DNA of 64,000 nucleotides from Pseudomonas sp. BMS12 (GTDB lineage: Bacteria; Pseudomonadota; Gammaproteobacteria; Pseudomonadales; Pseudomonadaceae), in assembly GCF_001592875.1 (NCBI RefSeq), contig NZ_LSOF01000018.1, positions 104,236 through 168,235 on the forward strand, written 5' to 3'. How positions within the stretch are numbered: the stretch's first letter is position 1; each line of letters starts with the position of its first letter. Positions 42,510 through 50,457 of this stretch are shown here, in pieces. Both the position numbers and the translations under genes were made by a program. Under the pieces are notes generated by a model. The model did no database searches. It had not been told where the DNA came from and saw only the letters and a list, made by a program, of their open reading frames with translations.

Positions 42510-42547
42510 AAAAAAAAGGCGCCTGGAACCTTGCGGTGCCAGGCGCC
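42510..42547 (-). terminator. Leader intrinsic terminator of the nitrite transporter gene
   Basis: On the minus strand, GGCGCCTGG pairs with CCAGGCGCC across a loop (42547-42518), followed by seven T's. It sits about 70 bp before the start codon in the leader, so it must be overcome to transcribe the gene. The same structure is before nirB at 49182-49217. Confidence 0.85.
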
Positions 42548-42550
42548 GTT

Positions 42551-42625
42551 GCCTGTTCGTACTTCGTTGTAATTCTGTTGCCGAAGACCCCGGAGGGCCG
42601 CTCGATCGCCGTTGACCGAACAGGC
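42551..42625 (-). promoter_or_regulatory. ANTAR-type leader RNA element for the nitrite transporter gene
   Basis: In the transcript, CGGTC-AACGGC-GATCG (42618-42603) forms a hairpin with a six-base loop having A at position 1 and G at position 4, the signature read by ANTAR antiterminators such as NasT. A second stem, CTTCG with CGAAG (42586-42562), follows. Separately, GCCTGTTCG (42625-42617) is fully complementary to CGAACAGGC (42559-42551), just before the terminator, so it may form an alternative structure. Confidence 0.6.
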
Positions 42626-42659
42626 TGCCACTGCTGCGAGTGGCGTTCGGGATGGCTAA

Positions 42660-42676
42660 TGCAGGGCCTGTGCCAG
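42660..42676 (-). promoter_or_regulatory. Sigma-54 promoter for the nitrite transporter gene
   Basis: The minus strand reads CTGGCACAGGCCCTGCA: GG and GC separated by exactly 10 bases, as required for the -24/-12 elements. It lies at the 5' end of the leader, giving a transcript start near 42648. Activation by NtrC is inferred. Confidence 0.75.
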
Positions 42677-42879
42677 TTTCGGAGAATGGCCGCCAGGCCT
42701 TTTGTTTCAGGGTTTTCTGCGACTGCCGAGCGGTTGCGCACGCTGTGCGATGACTGCTCACGGTGCAGGTGTTGCCCCGATCTGATGCACGCTCAGGGTC
42801 TGCTCGAGCCTGCTACTCGTGGCTAAGGCGGTTGTCGAGCTGCTATCAGGAAATCAGCACTTTGTGGAGGCGATTGCCC

Positions 42880-43076
42880 TCCCGCGCAGCTGAACGGCTT
42901 TATGTAGGAGGGGCCTTGGCCGCGACGCTTCTACGCTGCCCCGAGACATTGCGCTGCAGCTGCGATGAGGCAGGCCAGGAAAGGCGTGACCGTGGGAGCG
43001 GCTTTAGCCGCGATTGGCGCAGCGGCAAAGCATCGCGACTGAGGCGGAGTGTCCCAGTCGCTCCCACGATCCGGCG
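42880..43076. repeat. REP-like palindromes between modC and the nitrite transporter gene
   Basis: Copies of the same REP families occur at 42904-42926 (GTAGGAGGGGCCTTGGCCGCGAC), 42992-43014 (GTGGGAGCGGCTTTAGCCGCGAT) and, inverted, 43031-43069. The last two form a facing pair. The rest of the 635-bp gap is leader sequence and unremarkable DNA. Confidence 0.7.
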
Positions 43077-44165
43077 CTAGGCCAGCAGCGCCACCGATTT
43101 GATCTGCGCCCACAGCTGCTGGCCGGTGTGCAGGCCGAGCTGGTCGCGCGAGTAGCGGGTGATGCGCGCCAGCAGTGGTGTGCCGTGCATGTCCAGGCGC
43201 ACCAGCACGTGGGCGGGGTTGTCCGCCTCAGCCAGGCTGTGCACGGTGACTGGCAGCAGGTTGAGGATGCTGCTGTGCTCTGGCCGGTCCAGGCTCAGGC
43301 TGACGTCGCGAGCCTGCACCTTGAGGCGTAGGGTGGTGTCGTTGGGCTGCGGCGCATGGGCGATGCGCAGGCGTTGCTCGTTGCCCGGCAGGGCCAGGTG
43401 CAGCAGCTGGTAGTCGGCATCGTGGCCGGTTACCCGTGCCTGCAGCACCACGCCGGCATCCTCGCTCTGTGCCAGGGGCAGGTCGAGGCGGGCGAGCAAC
43501 TGTTCGACCGGGCCGCTGGCTCGTACTGTGCCGCTTTCCAGCAGGACCAGGTGGTCGGCCAGGCGCGCAACTTCATCGGCCGCGTGGCTGACATAGAGGA
43601 TGGGCATGTCCAGCTCGTCATGCAGGCGTTCCAGGTAGGGCAGGATTTCCTGTTTACGCTGCGGGTCGAGGGCTGCCAGGGGTTCATCCAGCAACAGCAG
43701 ACGCGGGCTGGTGAGCAGGGCGCGGGCGATGCCGACGCGCTGCCGTTCGCCACCGGACAGCCGCGCCGGCAGGCGTTCGAGCAGGTGCTCGATGCCGAGC
43801 AGGGCCAGGGCCTGGTCGAGGTCGATGCGCCGTTCGCGGGTCGGGATGCGCTTGCGGCCGTATTCCAGGTTGCCGCGCACGGACAGATGCTCGAACAGGC
43901 TCGCCTCCTGGAACACATAGCCCAGGGCACGGCGGTGCGGTGGCAGGAAGTGCCCTCGCTGGCTGTCCTGCCACAGCTCGCCATTGATACGCAGCAGGCC
44001 GTGGGGCGGGCGTTCCAGACCGGCGACACAGCGCAGCAGGCTGGTCTTGCCGGAGCCGGAGGGGCCGAACAGGGCGGTGACGCCCCGGCCGGGCAGGTCG
44101 AGGTCGACGTCCAGCTGGAAGTCGCGATAGGGCAGGCGCAGTGCGATCTGCAGGCGGTCGCTCAT
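43077..44165 (-). CDS. modC: Molybdate ABC transporter, ATP-binding protein
   Basis: A 362-aa ABC ATPase. Walker A is GPSGSGKTS, the signature is LSGGERQRVGIARAL, and Walker B reads LLLLDEPLAALD. The C-terminal part (about residues 290-355) is a mop/TOBE molybdate-binding domain (SILNLLPVTVHSL). It is preceded by modB with a 3-bp gap and energises molybdate uptake for molybdenum cofactor. The gene order A-B-C is on the minus strand. Confidence 0.93.
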   Translation of the reverse strand: MSDRLQIALRLPYRDFQLDVDLDLPGRGVTALFGPSGSGKTSLLRCVAGLERPPHGLLRINGELWQDSQRGHFLPPHRRALGYVFQEASLFEHLSVRGNLEYGRKRIPTRERRIDLDQALALLGIEHLLERLPARLSGGERQRVGIARALLTSPRLLLLDEPLAALDPQRKQEILPYLERLHDELDMPILYVSHAADEVARLADHLVLLESGTVRASGPVEQLLARLDLPLAQSEDAGVVLQARVTGHDADYQLLHLALPGNEQRLRIAHAPQPNDTTLRLKVQARDVSLSLDRPEHSSILNLLPVTVHSLAEADNPAHVLVRLDMHGTPLLARITRYSRDQLGLHTGQQLWAQIKSVALLA

Positions 44166-44168
44166 GCT

Positions 44169-44849
44169 TCAGTACCTCGCCGGCTGTGGTCGACCACGCC
44201 AGTGCAGGGCCAGCAGGATGGCGAAGGAGAACAGCAGCATGCCGCCGGCCAGCCAATGGGCCTGGGCGTACTCCATGGCTTCGACGTGGTTGAAGATCTG
44301 GATCGACACCACGCGGGTCTGCTCCGGGATATTGCCGCCGATCATCAGCACCACGCCGAACTCGCCCAGGGTGTGGGCGAAACCCAGCACCGCCGCGGTG
44401 AAGAATCCGGGCCTGGCCAGTGGCACGACGACGGTGAAGAAGCAGTCCAGCGGGCTGGCGCGCAGGGTCGCGGCGACTTCCAGTGGGCGCGTGCCGATGG
44501 CCTCGAAGGCGTTCTGGATGGGCTGCACCACGAAGGGCAGCGAGTAGAACAGCGAGCCCACCACCAGCCCGGCGAAGCTGAAGGCCAGGGTACCCAGGCC
44601 GAGGCTCTGGGTGAGCTGGCCAATCGGGCCGTGCGGCCCCAGCGCGACCAGCAGGTAGAAGCCGATTACCGTCGGCGGTAACACCAGGGGCAGGGCGACC
44701 AGGGCGCTGATCGGCCCCTTCAGCCGCGACTGCGTGCGCGCCAGCCACCAGGCCAGCGGCGTGCCGAACAGCAGCAGGAGCAGGGTGGTCAGCGTCGCCA
44801 GTTGCAGGGTCAGCCAGATGGCGCCGAAGTCGGCACTGGACAGGGGCAT
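44169..44849 (-). CDS. modB: Molybdate ABC transporter, permease
   Basis: A 226-aa inner-membrane permease with five or six helices. The binding-protein-dependent transport signature is seen as AATLRASPLDCFFTVVVPLARPGFFTAAVLGFAHTLGEFG, with the EAA-type loop near residues 140-165. The ATG at 44849 (MPLSSADFGAIWLTLQLA) has the standard ModB start. It lies between modA and modC. Confidence 0.93.
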   Translation of the reverse strand: MPLSSADFGAIWLTLQLATLTTLLLLLFGTPLAWWLARTQSRLKGPISALVALPLVLPPTVIGFYLLVALGPHGPIGQLTQSLGLGTLAFSFAGLVVGSLFYSLPFVVQPIQNAFEAIGTRPLEVAATLRASPLDCFFTVVVPLARPGFFTAAVLGFAHTLGEFGVVLMIGGNIPEQTRVVSIQIFNHVEAMEYAQAHWLAGGMLLFSFAILLALHWRGRPQPARY

Positions 44850-44911
44850 TGCGCGTCTCTTCTTCGTTTGGTTGCGCGGCCTGCGCATGTTTCTGGGTGC
44901 GTTACAGCTTC

Positions 44912-44975
44912 CCGTGGGAGCGGCTTCAGCCGCGACGCTTCTGCGTTGCCTTATCGCGGCTAAAGCCGCTACCAC
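44912..44975. repeat. REP-like inverted pair between modA and modB
   Basis: GTGGGAGCGGCTTCAGCCGCGA (about 44915-44936) faces its inverted partner TCGCGGCTAAAGCCGCTACCAC (about 44953-44974). The transcript would form a long hairpin within the modABC operon, between modA and modB, which could lower modBC relative to modA. Confidence 0.7.
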
Positions 44976-45036
44976 TGGGGGCGTTCATCTGCAATTCAGC
45001 GCTCTAGTGACACTAGCGGAGTTGGTTATCCGGCCG

Positions 45037-45795
45037 CTACGGCTGATACCCGTAGGCGCGAATCACCTCAGCCGCCTTGTCGCCCTGCAGGTACCCGATC
45101 AGCGCCTTGGCCGCCGGGTTGTCCTTGCCCTTGGCGAGGATCAGCGCGTCCTGCCTGATCGGGTCGTGCATCTCGGCCGGCACCCGCCAGGCCGAGCCGC
45201 CGATGATCTTGCCATCTTTATAGATCTGCGACAGGGCGACGAAGCCCAGCTCGGCATTGCCGCTGGCGACGAACTGCTGGGCCTGGGCGATGTTCTGCCC
45301 TTCGACCAGCTTCTTCGCCACGGCTTGGTTCAGGCCCAGCTTGACCAGCGTCTGCATGGCGGCGAGGCCGTAGGGCGCGGTCTTCGGGTTGGCGATGGCC
45401 AGGTGCTGGAACTGACCGCTCTTCAACACCTGGCCGCTGTCGTCGACAAAACCTGCCTGGCTCGACCATAGCGCCAGGGCACCGGTGGCGTAGGTAAAGC
45501 GCGAGCCCGGCACGCTCTCACCCTCGTTTTCCAGCTTGGCCGGCGTGCTGGCATCGGCGGCCAGGAACACCTCGAAGGGCGCGCCGTTCTTGATCTGTGC
45601 ATACAGCTGCCCGGTCGCGCCGTAGGCCGCGAGCACCTGGTGGCCGCTGGCCTTCTCGAAGTCGGCAGCGATGGCCTGCATCGGCGCGGTGAAGTTGGCG
45701 GCGACGGCTACGTGCACGGTTTCGGCATGGGCCTGGCCGGACAAGACGGCCAGGGTCAGCAGGGACATCAGACGAAGGCGAGGGCGGCGTTGCAT
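45037..45795 (-). CDS. modA: Molybdate ABC transporter, periplasmic binding protein
   Basis: A 252-aa exported binding protein with a signal peptide (LRLMSLLTLAVLSGQAHA). The mature start AETVHVAVAANFTAPMQAIAADFEK fits ModA, with the oxyanion-binding Ser/Thr in the first loop region (NFTAPM, ATGQLY). The gene leads the modABC operon and has a ModE-like site 38 bp upstream. A REP pair separates it from modB. Confidence 0.92.
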   Translation of the reverse strand: MQRRPRLRLMSLLTLAVLSGQAHAETVHVAVAANFTAPMQAIAADFEKASGHQVLAAYGATGQLYAQIKNGAPFEVFLAADASTPAKLENEGESVPGSRFTYATGALALWSSQAGFVDDSGQVLKSGQFQHLAIANPKTAPYGLAAMQTLVKLGLNQAVAKKLVEGQNIAQAQQFVASGNAELGFVALSQIYKDGKIIGGSAWRVPAEMHDPIRQDALILAKGKDNPAAKALIGYLQGDKAAEVIRAYGYQP

Positions 45796-45832
45796 GACGG
45801 TTCCTTGGGTAGCGGCTGGGGCGGCGCACTAT

Positions 45833-45856
45833 CGTAATGTTTTTATTTATATAACG
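45833..45856. promoter_or_regulatory. modA: ModE-like operator upstream of modA
   Basis: The plus strand reads CGTAATGT-N7-TATATAACG, an imperfect palindrome close to the CGTTATAT/ATATAACG half-sites of ModE boxes. It lies 38 bp upstream of the modA start codon, consistent with repression by molybdate-loaded ModE. A modE gene is in this window at 49557. Confidence 0.65.
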
Positions 45857-45884
45857 CTCGCGATGAAGTCGGGCAGGGAATTTT

Positions 45885-46215
45885 TGTGGGAGCGGCTTCA
45901 GCCGCGATAGGCCTCGCGCACTGAGTTTGGTTTGCGGCCGAAGGGGCTCTACAGGTGTAACGACTGGATAACCGGCAGGAACCTGGAGTCGGCGGCATCT
46001 GGCCTCCCGCCTGCGCGGGAGTGACGATGAGTGGTGTTCAGCGCTTTCTTCGCTACGAGGAGTGTCGCGCCAAGAAAAACGCCGCGCCTGTGCTAAGCAG
46101 GTGCGGCGCTTTCTTGAACGGCGTAGCTCGGCTCACCGTCATTCCCGTGCCGGCGGGAATCTAGATGACCGTGGCACGTGGGCTCCCGCTTCCGCGGGAG
46201 CGGGGGCACATGGTT
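45885..46215. repeat. REP-like elements between nirD and modA
   Basis: GTGGGAGCGGCTTCAGCCGCGATA lies at about 45888-45911. Further palindromic sequences with CTCCCGC...GCGGGAG lie at 46003-46020 and 46137-46205. No gene is seen in the 420-bp gap, which also holds the modA promoter and ModE-like box. Confidence 0.6.
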
Positions 46216-46581
46216 TCAGCTCAGGCCGATTTCCACAGTGTCGCCGTGCAGGCGCACTGGCCATACCGGCAGCTGCTGCTCCGGGTATTCCAGGCAGCCG
46301 CCATCGTTCAGGCGGAAGTGCTGCTTGTACAGCGGCGAGGCGATCACCAGTTCGCCCTGCAGGTGACCGACGATGCCGCGGCCGATCACGTTGGCGCCGG
46401 ACTTGGGATCGCGGTTGCCGATGGCAAAGACCTGCTGCTCGGTGTCGGGCAGGTAGATCAGCGCCACCTGCTGGCCTTCGACGCAGGCGACCACGCCGGA
46501 GTTGGGCACCAGGTCGGCGCGCGAGCAGAGGGTTTTCCAGGCAGCCTGGGCGGGAGTGGCAAGGGTACTGGTCTGGCTCAT
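46216..46581 (-). CDS. nirD: Nitrite reductase (NADH) small subunit
   Basis: A 121-aa Rieske-type protein that accompanies NirB. It has the NirD pattern VPNSGVVACVEGQQVALIYLP, AIGNRDPKSGANVIGRGIVG and YKQHFRLNDGGCLE; as in other NirD proteins the iron-sulphur ligands of true Rieske proteins are mostly lost. The ATG at 46581 overlaps the nirB stop (TGATG), and a GTG one codon earlier is possible. It works with NirB in cytoplasmic reduction of nitrite to ammonium. Confidence 0.93.
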   Translation of the reverse strand: MSQTSTLATPAQAAWKTLCSRADLVPNSGVVACVEGQQVALIYLPDTEQQVFAIGNRDPKSGANVIGRGIVGHLQGELVIASPLYKQHFRLNDGGCLEYPEQQLPVWPVRLHGDTVEIGLS

Positions 46582-49139
46582 CACACGGTCTCCACGGTTA
46601 CGGGGATCAGTTCGAGTTCGTTGTCACGGGCCGGGCGGCGTTGGCCGCGCTCGCGGACGAAGTGGATGTCCGGGTCGCCGCCGCTTTCGTTGACGAAAGT
46701 GCGGAAGCGCTTGAGCTTCTCCTCGTCTTTGAGGGCGTTGGCCCACTCGCATTCGTAGCGGTCGACCACCAGCTGCATCTGCGCTTCCAGTTCGGCGGCC
46801 AGGCCCAGGCTGTCGTCGATGACCACTGCCTTGAGGTAGTCCAGGCCGCCCTCCAGCGACTCGCGCCATACCGAGGTACGCTGCAGCCGGTCGGCGGTGC
46901 GGATGTAGAACATCAGCACGCGGTCGATGTAGCGCACCAGGGTTTCGTCATCCAGGTCGGTGGCGAACAGCTCGGCGTGGCGCGGGCGCATGCCGCCGTT
47001 GCCGCACACGTAGAGGTTCCAGCCGTTCTCGGTGGCGATCACGCCGATGTCCTTGCTCTGCGCCTCGGCGCATTCGCGGGTGCAGCCGCTGACGGCGAAC
47101 TTGATCTTGTGCGGCGAACGCAGGCCCTTGTAGCGGTCTTCCAAGTGCAGCGCCATGCCGACGCTGTCCTGCACGCCGTAGCGGCACCAGGTGCTGCCGA
47201 CGCAGCTCTTCACGGTGCGCAGCGACTTGCCATAGGCGTGGCCGGTTTCGAAGCCGGCGGCGATCAGTTCGCCCCAGATATCCGGCAGTTCGTGCAGCTG
47301 GGCGCCGAACAGGTCGATACGCTGGCCACCGGTGATCTTGGTGTAGAGGTCGTATTTCTTGGCCACGGCGCCGATGGCGATCAGGCCCTCCGGGGTGATC
47401 TCGCCACCCGGGATGCGTGGCACCACCGAGTAGGTGCCGTTCTTCTGCATGTTGGCCATGAAGGTGTCGTTGGTGTCCTGCAGGGCCACCAGCGCCGGGT
47501 TCATGATCGGGCGGTTCCAGCACGAGGCGAGGATCGAGCCCACCGCCGGCTTGCAGATGTCGCAGCCGACATGGCCCTTGCCGTGCTTGGCCAGCAGTTC
47601 CTCGAAGCTCTCGGTGCCCTCGACGCGAACGAAGTGGTAGAGCTCCTGGCGGGTGTAGGCGAAGTGTTCGCACAGGCTCTTGTCGACTTCCACGCCGCGG
47701 GCGGTCAGTTCGTGCTCGAACACCTGCTTGAGCAGCGCCGCGCAACCGCCGCAGCCGGTGGCCGCCTTGGTGCAGGACTTGATGCCGGCCAGATCCGTGC
47801 AGCCACCGTCGATGGCGGAACAGATCGCGCCCTTGCTGACGTTGTGGCAGGAGCAGATGGTGGCGGTGTCCGGCAGGGCGTCGGCGCCGAGGGCCGGAGC
47901 GCCGTCACCGACCGGCATGATCAGGCTGGCCGGGTCTTCCGGCAGCTTGATGCCGTTCTGCGCGTACTGCAGCAGGGTGTCGTAGTAGCTGTTGTCGCCG
48001 ACCAGTACGGCGCCGAGGACTTGCTTGCCGTCGGCGGACACGACCAAACGGCGGTAGCTGGCCGTGGCCTCGTCGATGTAGCGGTAGCTCTTGGCGCCGG
48101 GCATGGCGCCGTGGGCGTCGCCGATGGAGCCGACGTCGACACCGAGCAGCTTGAGCTTGGTCGACATGTCTGCGCCGAGGAAGGGTTGGCCTTCCTGGCC
48201 GCACAGCTGCGCCGCCACCAGGCGGGCCATCTGGTAGCCCGGGGCGACCAGGCCGAAGATGCTGCCATTCCAGGCCGCGCATTCGCCGATGGCGTAGATG
48301 CGCTCGTCGCTGGTCAGGCACTGGTCGTTGATCGCTACGCCACCACGGGCACCCAGCTCCAGCTCACAGGCGCGGGCCAGGGCGTCCTGCGGACGGATGC
48401 CGGCGGAGAACACGATCAGGTCGGTCTCCAGGAAGTCATCGCCGGCGAAGTTCATGCGGTAGCGGTACTCGCTGCCGGCACTGATGCTCTGAGTGGCCTT
48501 GGACAGGTGTACGCCGACGCCCAGGTCCTCGATGCGCTGCTTCAGGGCTGCGCCACCGAAGTCGTCCAGCTGCACCGGCATCAGGCGCGGGGCGAACTCC
48601 ACGACGTGGGCTTCCAGGCCCAGGGACTTCAGGGCGTTGGCCGCTTCCAGGCCGAGCAGGCCGCCGCCGACCACCACGCCACGGCGCTTGCCCTTGGCGG
48701 CGGCGCGGATGCCGTCGAGGTCTTCCAGGGTGCGGTAGACCAGACGTAAGTCGCCTTCGGCACCTTCGATCGGCGGCACGAAGGGGTAGGAGCCGGTGGC
48801 CAGCACCAGTTTGTCGTAGGTGAAGGCGCCCTTGGCGGTGATGACTTCGCGGCGGGAACGATCGATCTCCAGCACCGGGGTGCCCAGGTGCAGGGTCAGG
48901 CCGGCCTTCTCGTAGAGGGCGGCATCACTCATGGCCAGGGATTCGGCGTCGCGGCCACCGAAGTACTCGGACAGGTGTACGCGGTCATAGGCGCGCTGGC
49001 GCTCTTCACCGAATACCAGAATCTGGTAGTGATCCAGAGCACCGCTCTCGAGCAGCTGTTCGACGCAGTTGTGGCCAACCATGCCGTTACCGACGACGAT
49101 CAGCCTTTGCTTGTCAGTGGAGGCGACTGTGGTGTTCAT
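46581..49139 (-). CDS. nirB: Nitrite reductase (NADH) large subunit
   Basis: An 852-aa assimilatory nitrite reductase. Domain order: FAD/NAD-binding (VVGNGMVGHNCVEQLL; later VVVGGGLLGLEAANAL), a BFD-like [2Fe-2S] region (CSCHNVSKGAICSAI; CGGCAALL), then the siroheme/4Fe-4S domain with SGCTRECAEAQSKD and LYVCGNGG. The ATG at 49139 is used; the long open frame to 50414 runs over leader sequence and modE. nirD follows with a 1-bp overlap. No nitrate reductase gene (nasC) follows nirD here; modA is next. Expression is under a sigma-54 promoter and ANTAR/terminator leader upstream. Confidence 0.95.
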   Translation of the reverse strand: MNTTVASTDKQRLIVVGNGMVGHNCVEQLLESGALDHYQILVFGEERQRAYDRVHLSEYFGGRDAESLAMSDAALYEKAGLTLHLGTPVLEIDRSRREVITAKGAFTYDKLVLATGSYPFVPPIEGAEGDLRLVYRTLEDLDGIRAAAKGKRRGVVVGGGLLGLEAANALKSLGLEAHVVEFAPRLMPVQLDDFGGAALKQRIEDLGVGVHLSKATQSISAGSEYRYRMNFAGDDFLETDLIVFSAGIRPQDALARACELELGARGGVAINDQCLTSDERIYAIGECAAWNGSIFGLVAPGYQMARLVAAQLCGQEGQPFLGADMSTKLKLLGVDVGSIGDAHGAMPGAKSYRYIDEATASYRRLVVSADGKQVLGAVLVGDNSYYDTLLQYAQNGIKLPEDPASLIMPVGDGAPALGADALPDTATICSCHNVSKGAICSAIDGGCTDLAGIKSCTKAATGCGGCAALLKQVFEHELTARGVEVDKSLCEHFAYTRQELYHFVRVEGTESFEELLAKHGKGHVGCDICKPAVGSILASCWNRPIMNPALVALQDTNDTFMANMQKNGTYSVVPRIPGGEITPEGLIAIGAVAKKYDLYTKITGGQRIDLFGAQLHELPDIWGELIAAGFETGHAYGKSLRTVKSCVGSTWCRYGVQDSVGMALHLEDRYKGLRSPHKIKFAVSGCTRECAEAQSKDIGVIATENGWNLYVCGNGGMRPRHAELFATDLDDETLVRYIDRVLMFYIRTADRLQRTSVWRESLEGGLDYLKAVVIDDSLGLAAELEAQMQLVVDRYECEWANALKDEEKLKRFRTFVNESGGDPDIHFVRERGQRRPARDNELELIPVTVETV

Positions 49140-49181
49140 AGTTGTTCCCGGCCAAAGCTCATCAGGTTTTTCCGCGGCAAT

Positions 49182-49217
49182 AAAAAAGGCGCCTGAAACC
49201 TCGCGGTTCCAGGCGCC
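49182..49217 (-). terminator. nirB: Leader intrinsic terminator of nirBD
   Basis: On the minus strand, GGCGCCTGGAACC pairs with GGTTTCAGGCGCC (loop GCGA; 49217-49188), followed by six T's. It is about 45 bp before the nirB start and would block transcription unless antiterminated. Confidence 0.87.
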
Positions 49218-49232
49218 TTTGCCTGTTCTGTG

Positions 49233-49296
49233 GATCTCGTCGGAGAGATCGTTGTGCCCGCCGCCTGGATGCGACTGCTCGATCGCCTTTGATCGA
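49233..49296 (-). promoter_or_regulatory. nirB: ANTAR-type two-hairpin leader of nirBD
   Basis: In the transcript, TCGATC-AAAGGC-GATCGA (49296-49279) is a hairpin with a six-base loop bearing A at position 1 and G at position 4. GATCTC-TCCGAC-GAGATC (49250-49233) follows with a second six-base loop, G at position 4 but U at position 1. This paired-hexaloop layout before a terminator is the known target of ANTAR proteins such as NasT/NasR. Confidence 0.7.
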
Positions 49297-49332
49297 TTGG
49301 GCGGCCCGATACCCTGGGCTTGATCGATCATT

Positions 49333-49349
49333 AGCATCGACTGTGCCAG
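49333..49349 (-). promoter_or_regulatory. nirB: Sigma-54 promoter for nirBD
   Basis: The minus strand reads CTGGCACAGTCGATGCTA: GG and GC separated by exactly 10 bases (-24/-12). It is nearly the same as the nitrite-transporter promoter and starts the leader about 200 bp before the nirB start codon. Confidence 0.75.
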
Positions 49350-49556
49350 ATGTTGTGAAAGCCAGTGCTGGTGCGGCTTGCGCGTGAATCGCGGGCAGTT
49401 TCCCTGCAGCGCGGAGGGCGCTTTCAGGAACCAAAACGGTGCGCGCGCGGCACTCCTGCCCCGCGCTGATGCCAGTTGTGCCGGCGTGCGGCGGCGTTGG
49501 TTCCGCCCCGCGCATGCGACTACTATCCGCCCGAACGGCAGAACAGCAGGACGGCA

Positions 49557-50330
49557 ATGAAGCTCGACGGACGACTCTGGATCACCCGCAACGGCAAGAA
49601 CCTGGCAGGCCAGGGGCGCATCGAGCTGCTCGCGCACATTGCCGAGAGCGGCTCGATCACCCAGGCGGCCAAGGCCATGGGCATGAGCTACAAGGCGGCC
49701 TGGGATGCGGTGGACGCCATGAACAACGCCGCCGGCAGCGCCCTGGTGCAGCGCTCGGTGGGCGGCAAGGGCGGGGGCGGTACGCGCCTGACCGAAGCGG
49801 GGCAGCAACTGATCGAGTCTTACCGGCGCTATCAGGAGGAGCACCGGCGCTTTCTCGAACGCCTGGGTGAAGACCTGCAGCTGGAGTCGCTGCTGCAGCT
49901 GATGGAGCGCCTCAACCTGCGCAGCAGTGCGCGTAACCAGTTGGCCGGGCAGGTACTCAGCGTGCAGGCCGAGGGGCTCAACGACCGGGTCGAGTTTCAG
50001 TTGGCCGGCGGCCAGGTGTTGCACGCGCTGATCACCCATGCCAGCACCGCGCGGCTCGGGTTGGAGGCGGGCGCCCAGTTGTGCGCGTTGATCAAGGCGC
50101 CCTGGGTGCATCTGCTGGCTGCGGACGCGGCCTCGGGCAACGGCGACAATCGCCTGCATGGCCACCTGGCTGAATTGCATGCGGACGCCGAGCACACCGA
50201 GGCGGTGGTCGAACTCGACGGGGGTGGGCAGCTGGTCGCCGTGCTCAGCACCGCTCAGGCGCAGGGTCTGCAGGAAGGGCAGGCGGTGCAGCTGCTGATC
50301 GACGCCGAGCAGATCATTCTCTGCGCCTGA
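49557..50330 (+). CDS. modE: Molybdenum-dependent regulator ModE
   Basis: A 257-aa ModE protein. The N-terminal winged helix (residues about 18-85: GSITQAAKAMGMSYKAAWDAVDAMN, then GKGGGGTRLTEAG) is followed by two mop/TOBE molybdate-binding domains (about 122-187: RSSARNQLAGQVLSVQAEG; about 192-257: PWVHLLAAD and following). The start at 49557 has GCAGGACGGCA upstream. It is transcribed away from nirBD. It is expected to repress modABC via the operator near 45833 when molybdate is plentiful. Confidence 0.92.
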   Translation: MKLDGRLWITRNGKNLAGQGRIELLAHIAESGSITQAAKAMGMSYKAAWDAVDAMNNAAGSALVQRSVGGKGGGGTRLTEAGQQLIESYRRYQEEHRRFLERLGEDLQLESLLQLMERLNLRSSARNQLAGQVLSVQAEGLNDRVEFQLAGGQVLHALITHASTARLGLEAGAQLCALIKAPWVHLLAADAASGNGDNRLHGHLAELHADAEHTEAVVELDGGGQLVAVLSTAQAQGLQEGQAVQLLIDAEQIILCA

Positions 50331-50457
50331 GCCGAGGCGGCAGGCATTTCGCGTCCGTACGCAAACTGACTCGCCGGACTCTTTGCCCGGGTGGCTTTTC
50401 CTCGACGCCGGCACTGGCTAAGCTCGCGGTTCCCGCACATGCAGCAGAGGCTTTCCC

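Noticed and set aside
49140..50414. Upstream extension of nirB to 50414
   Set aside because: It would read through the leader terminator, sigma-54 promoter and modE; the ATG at 49139 gives the normal NirB start.
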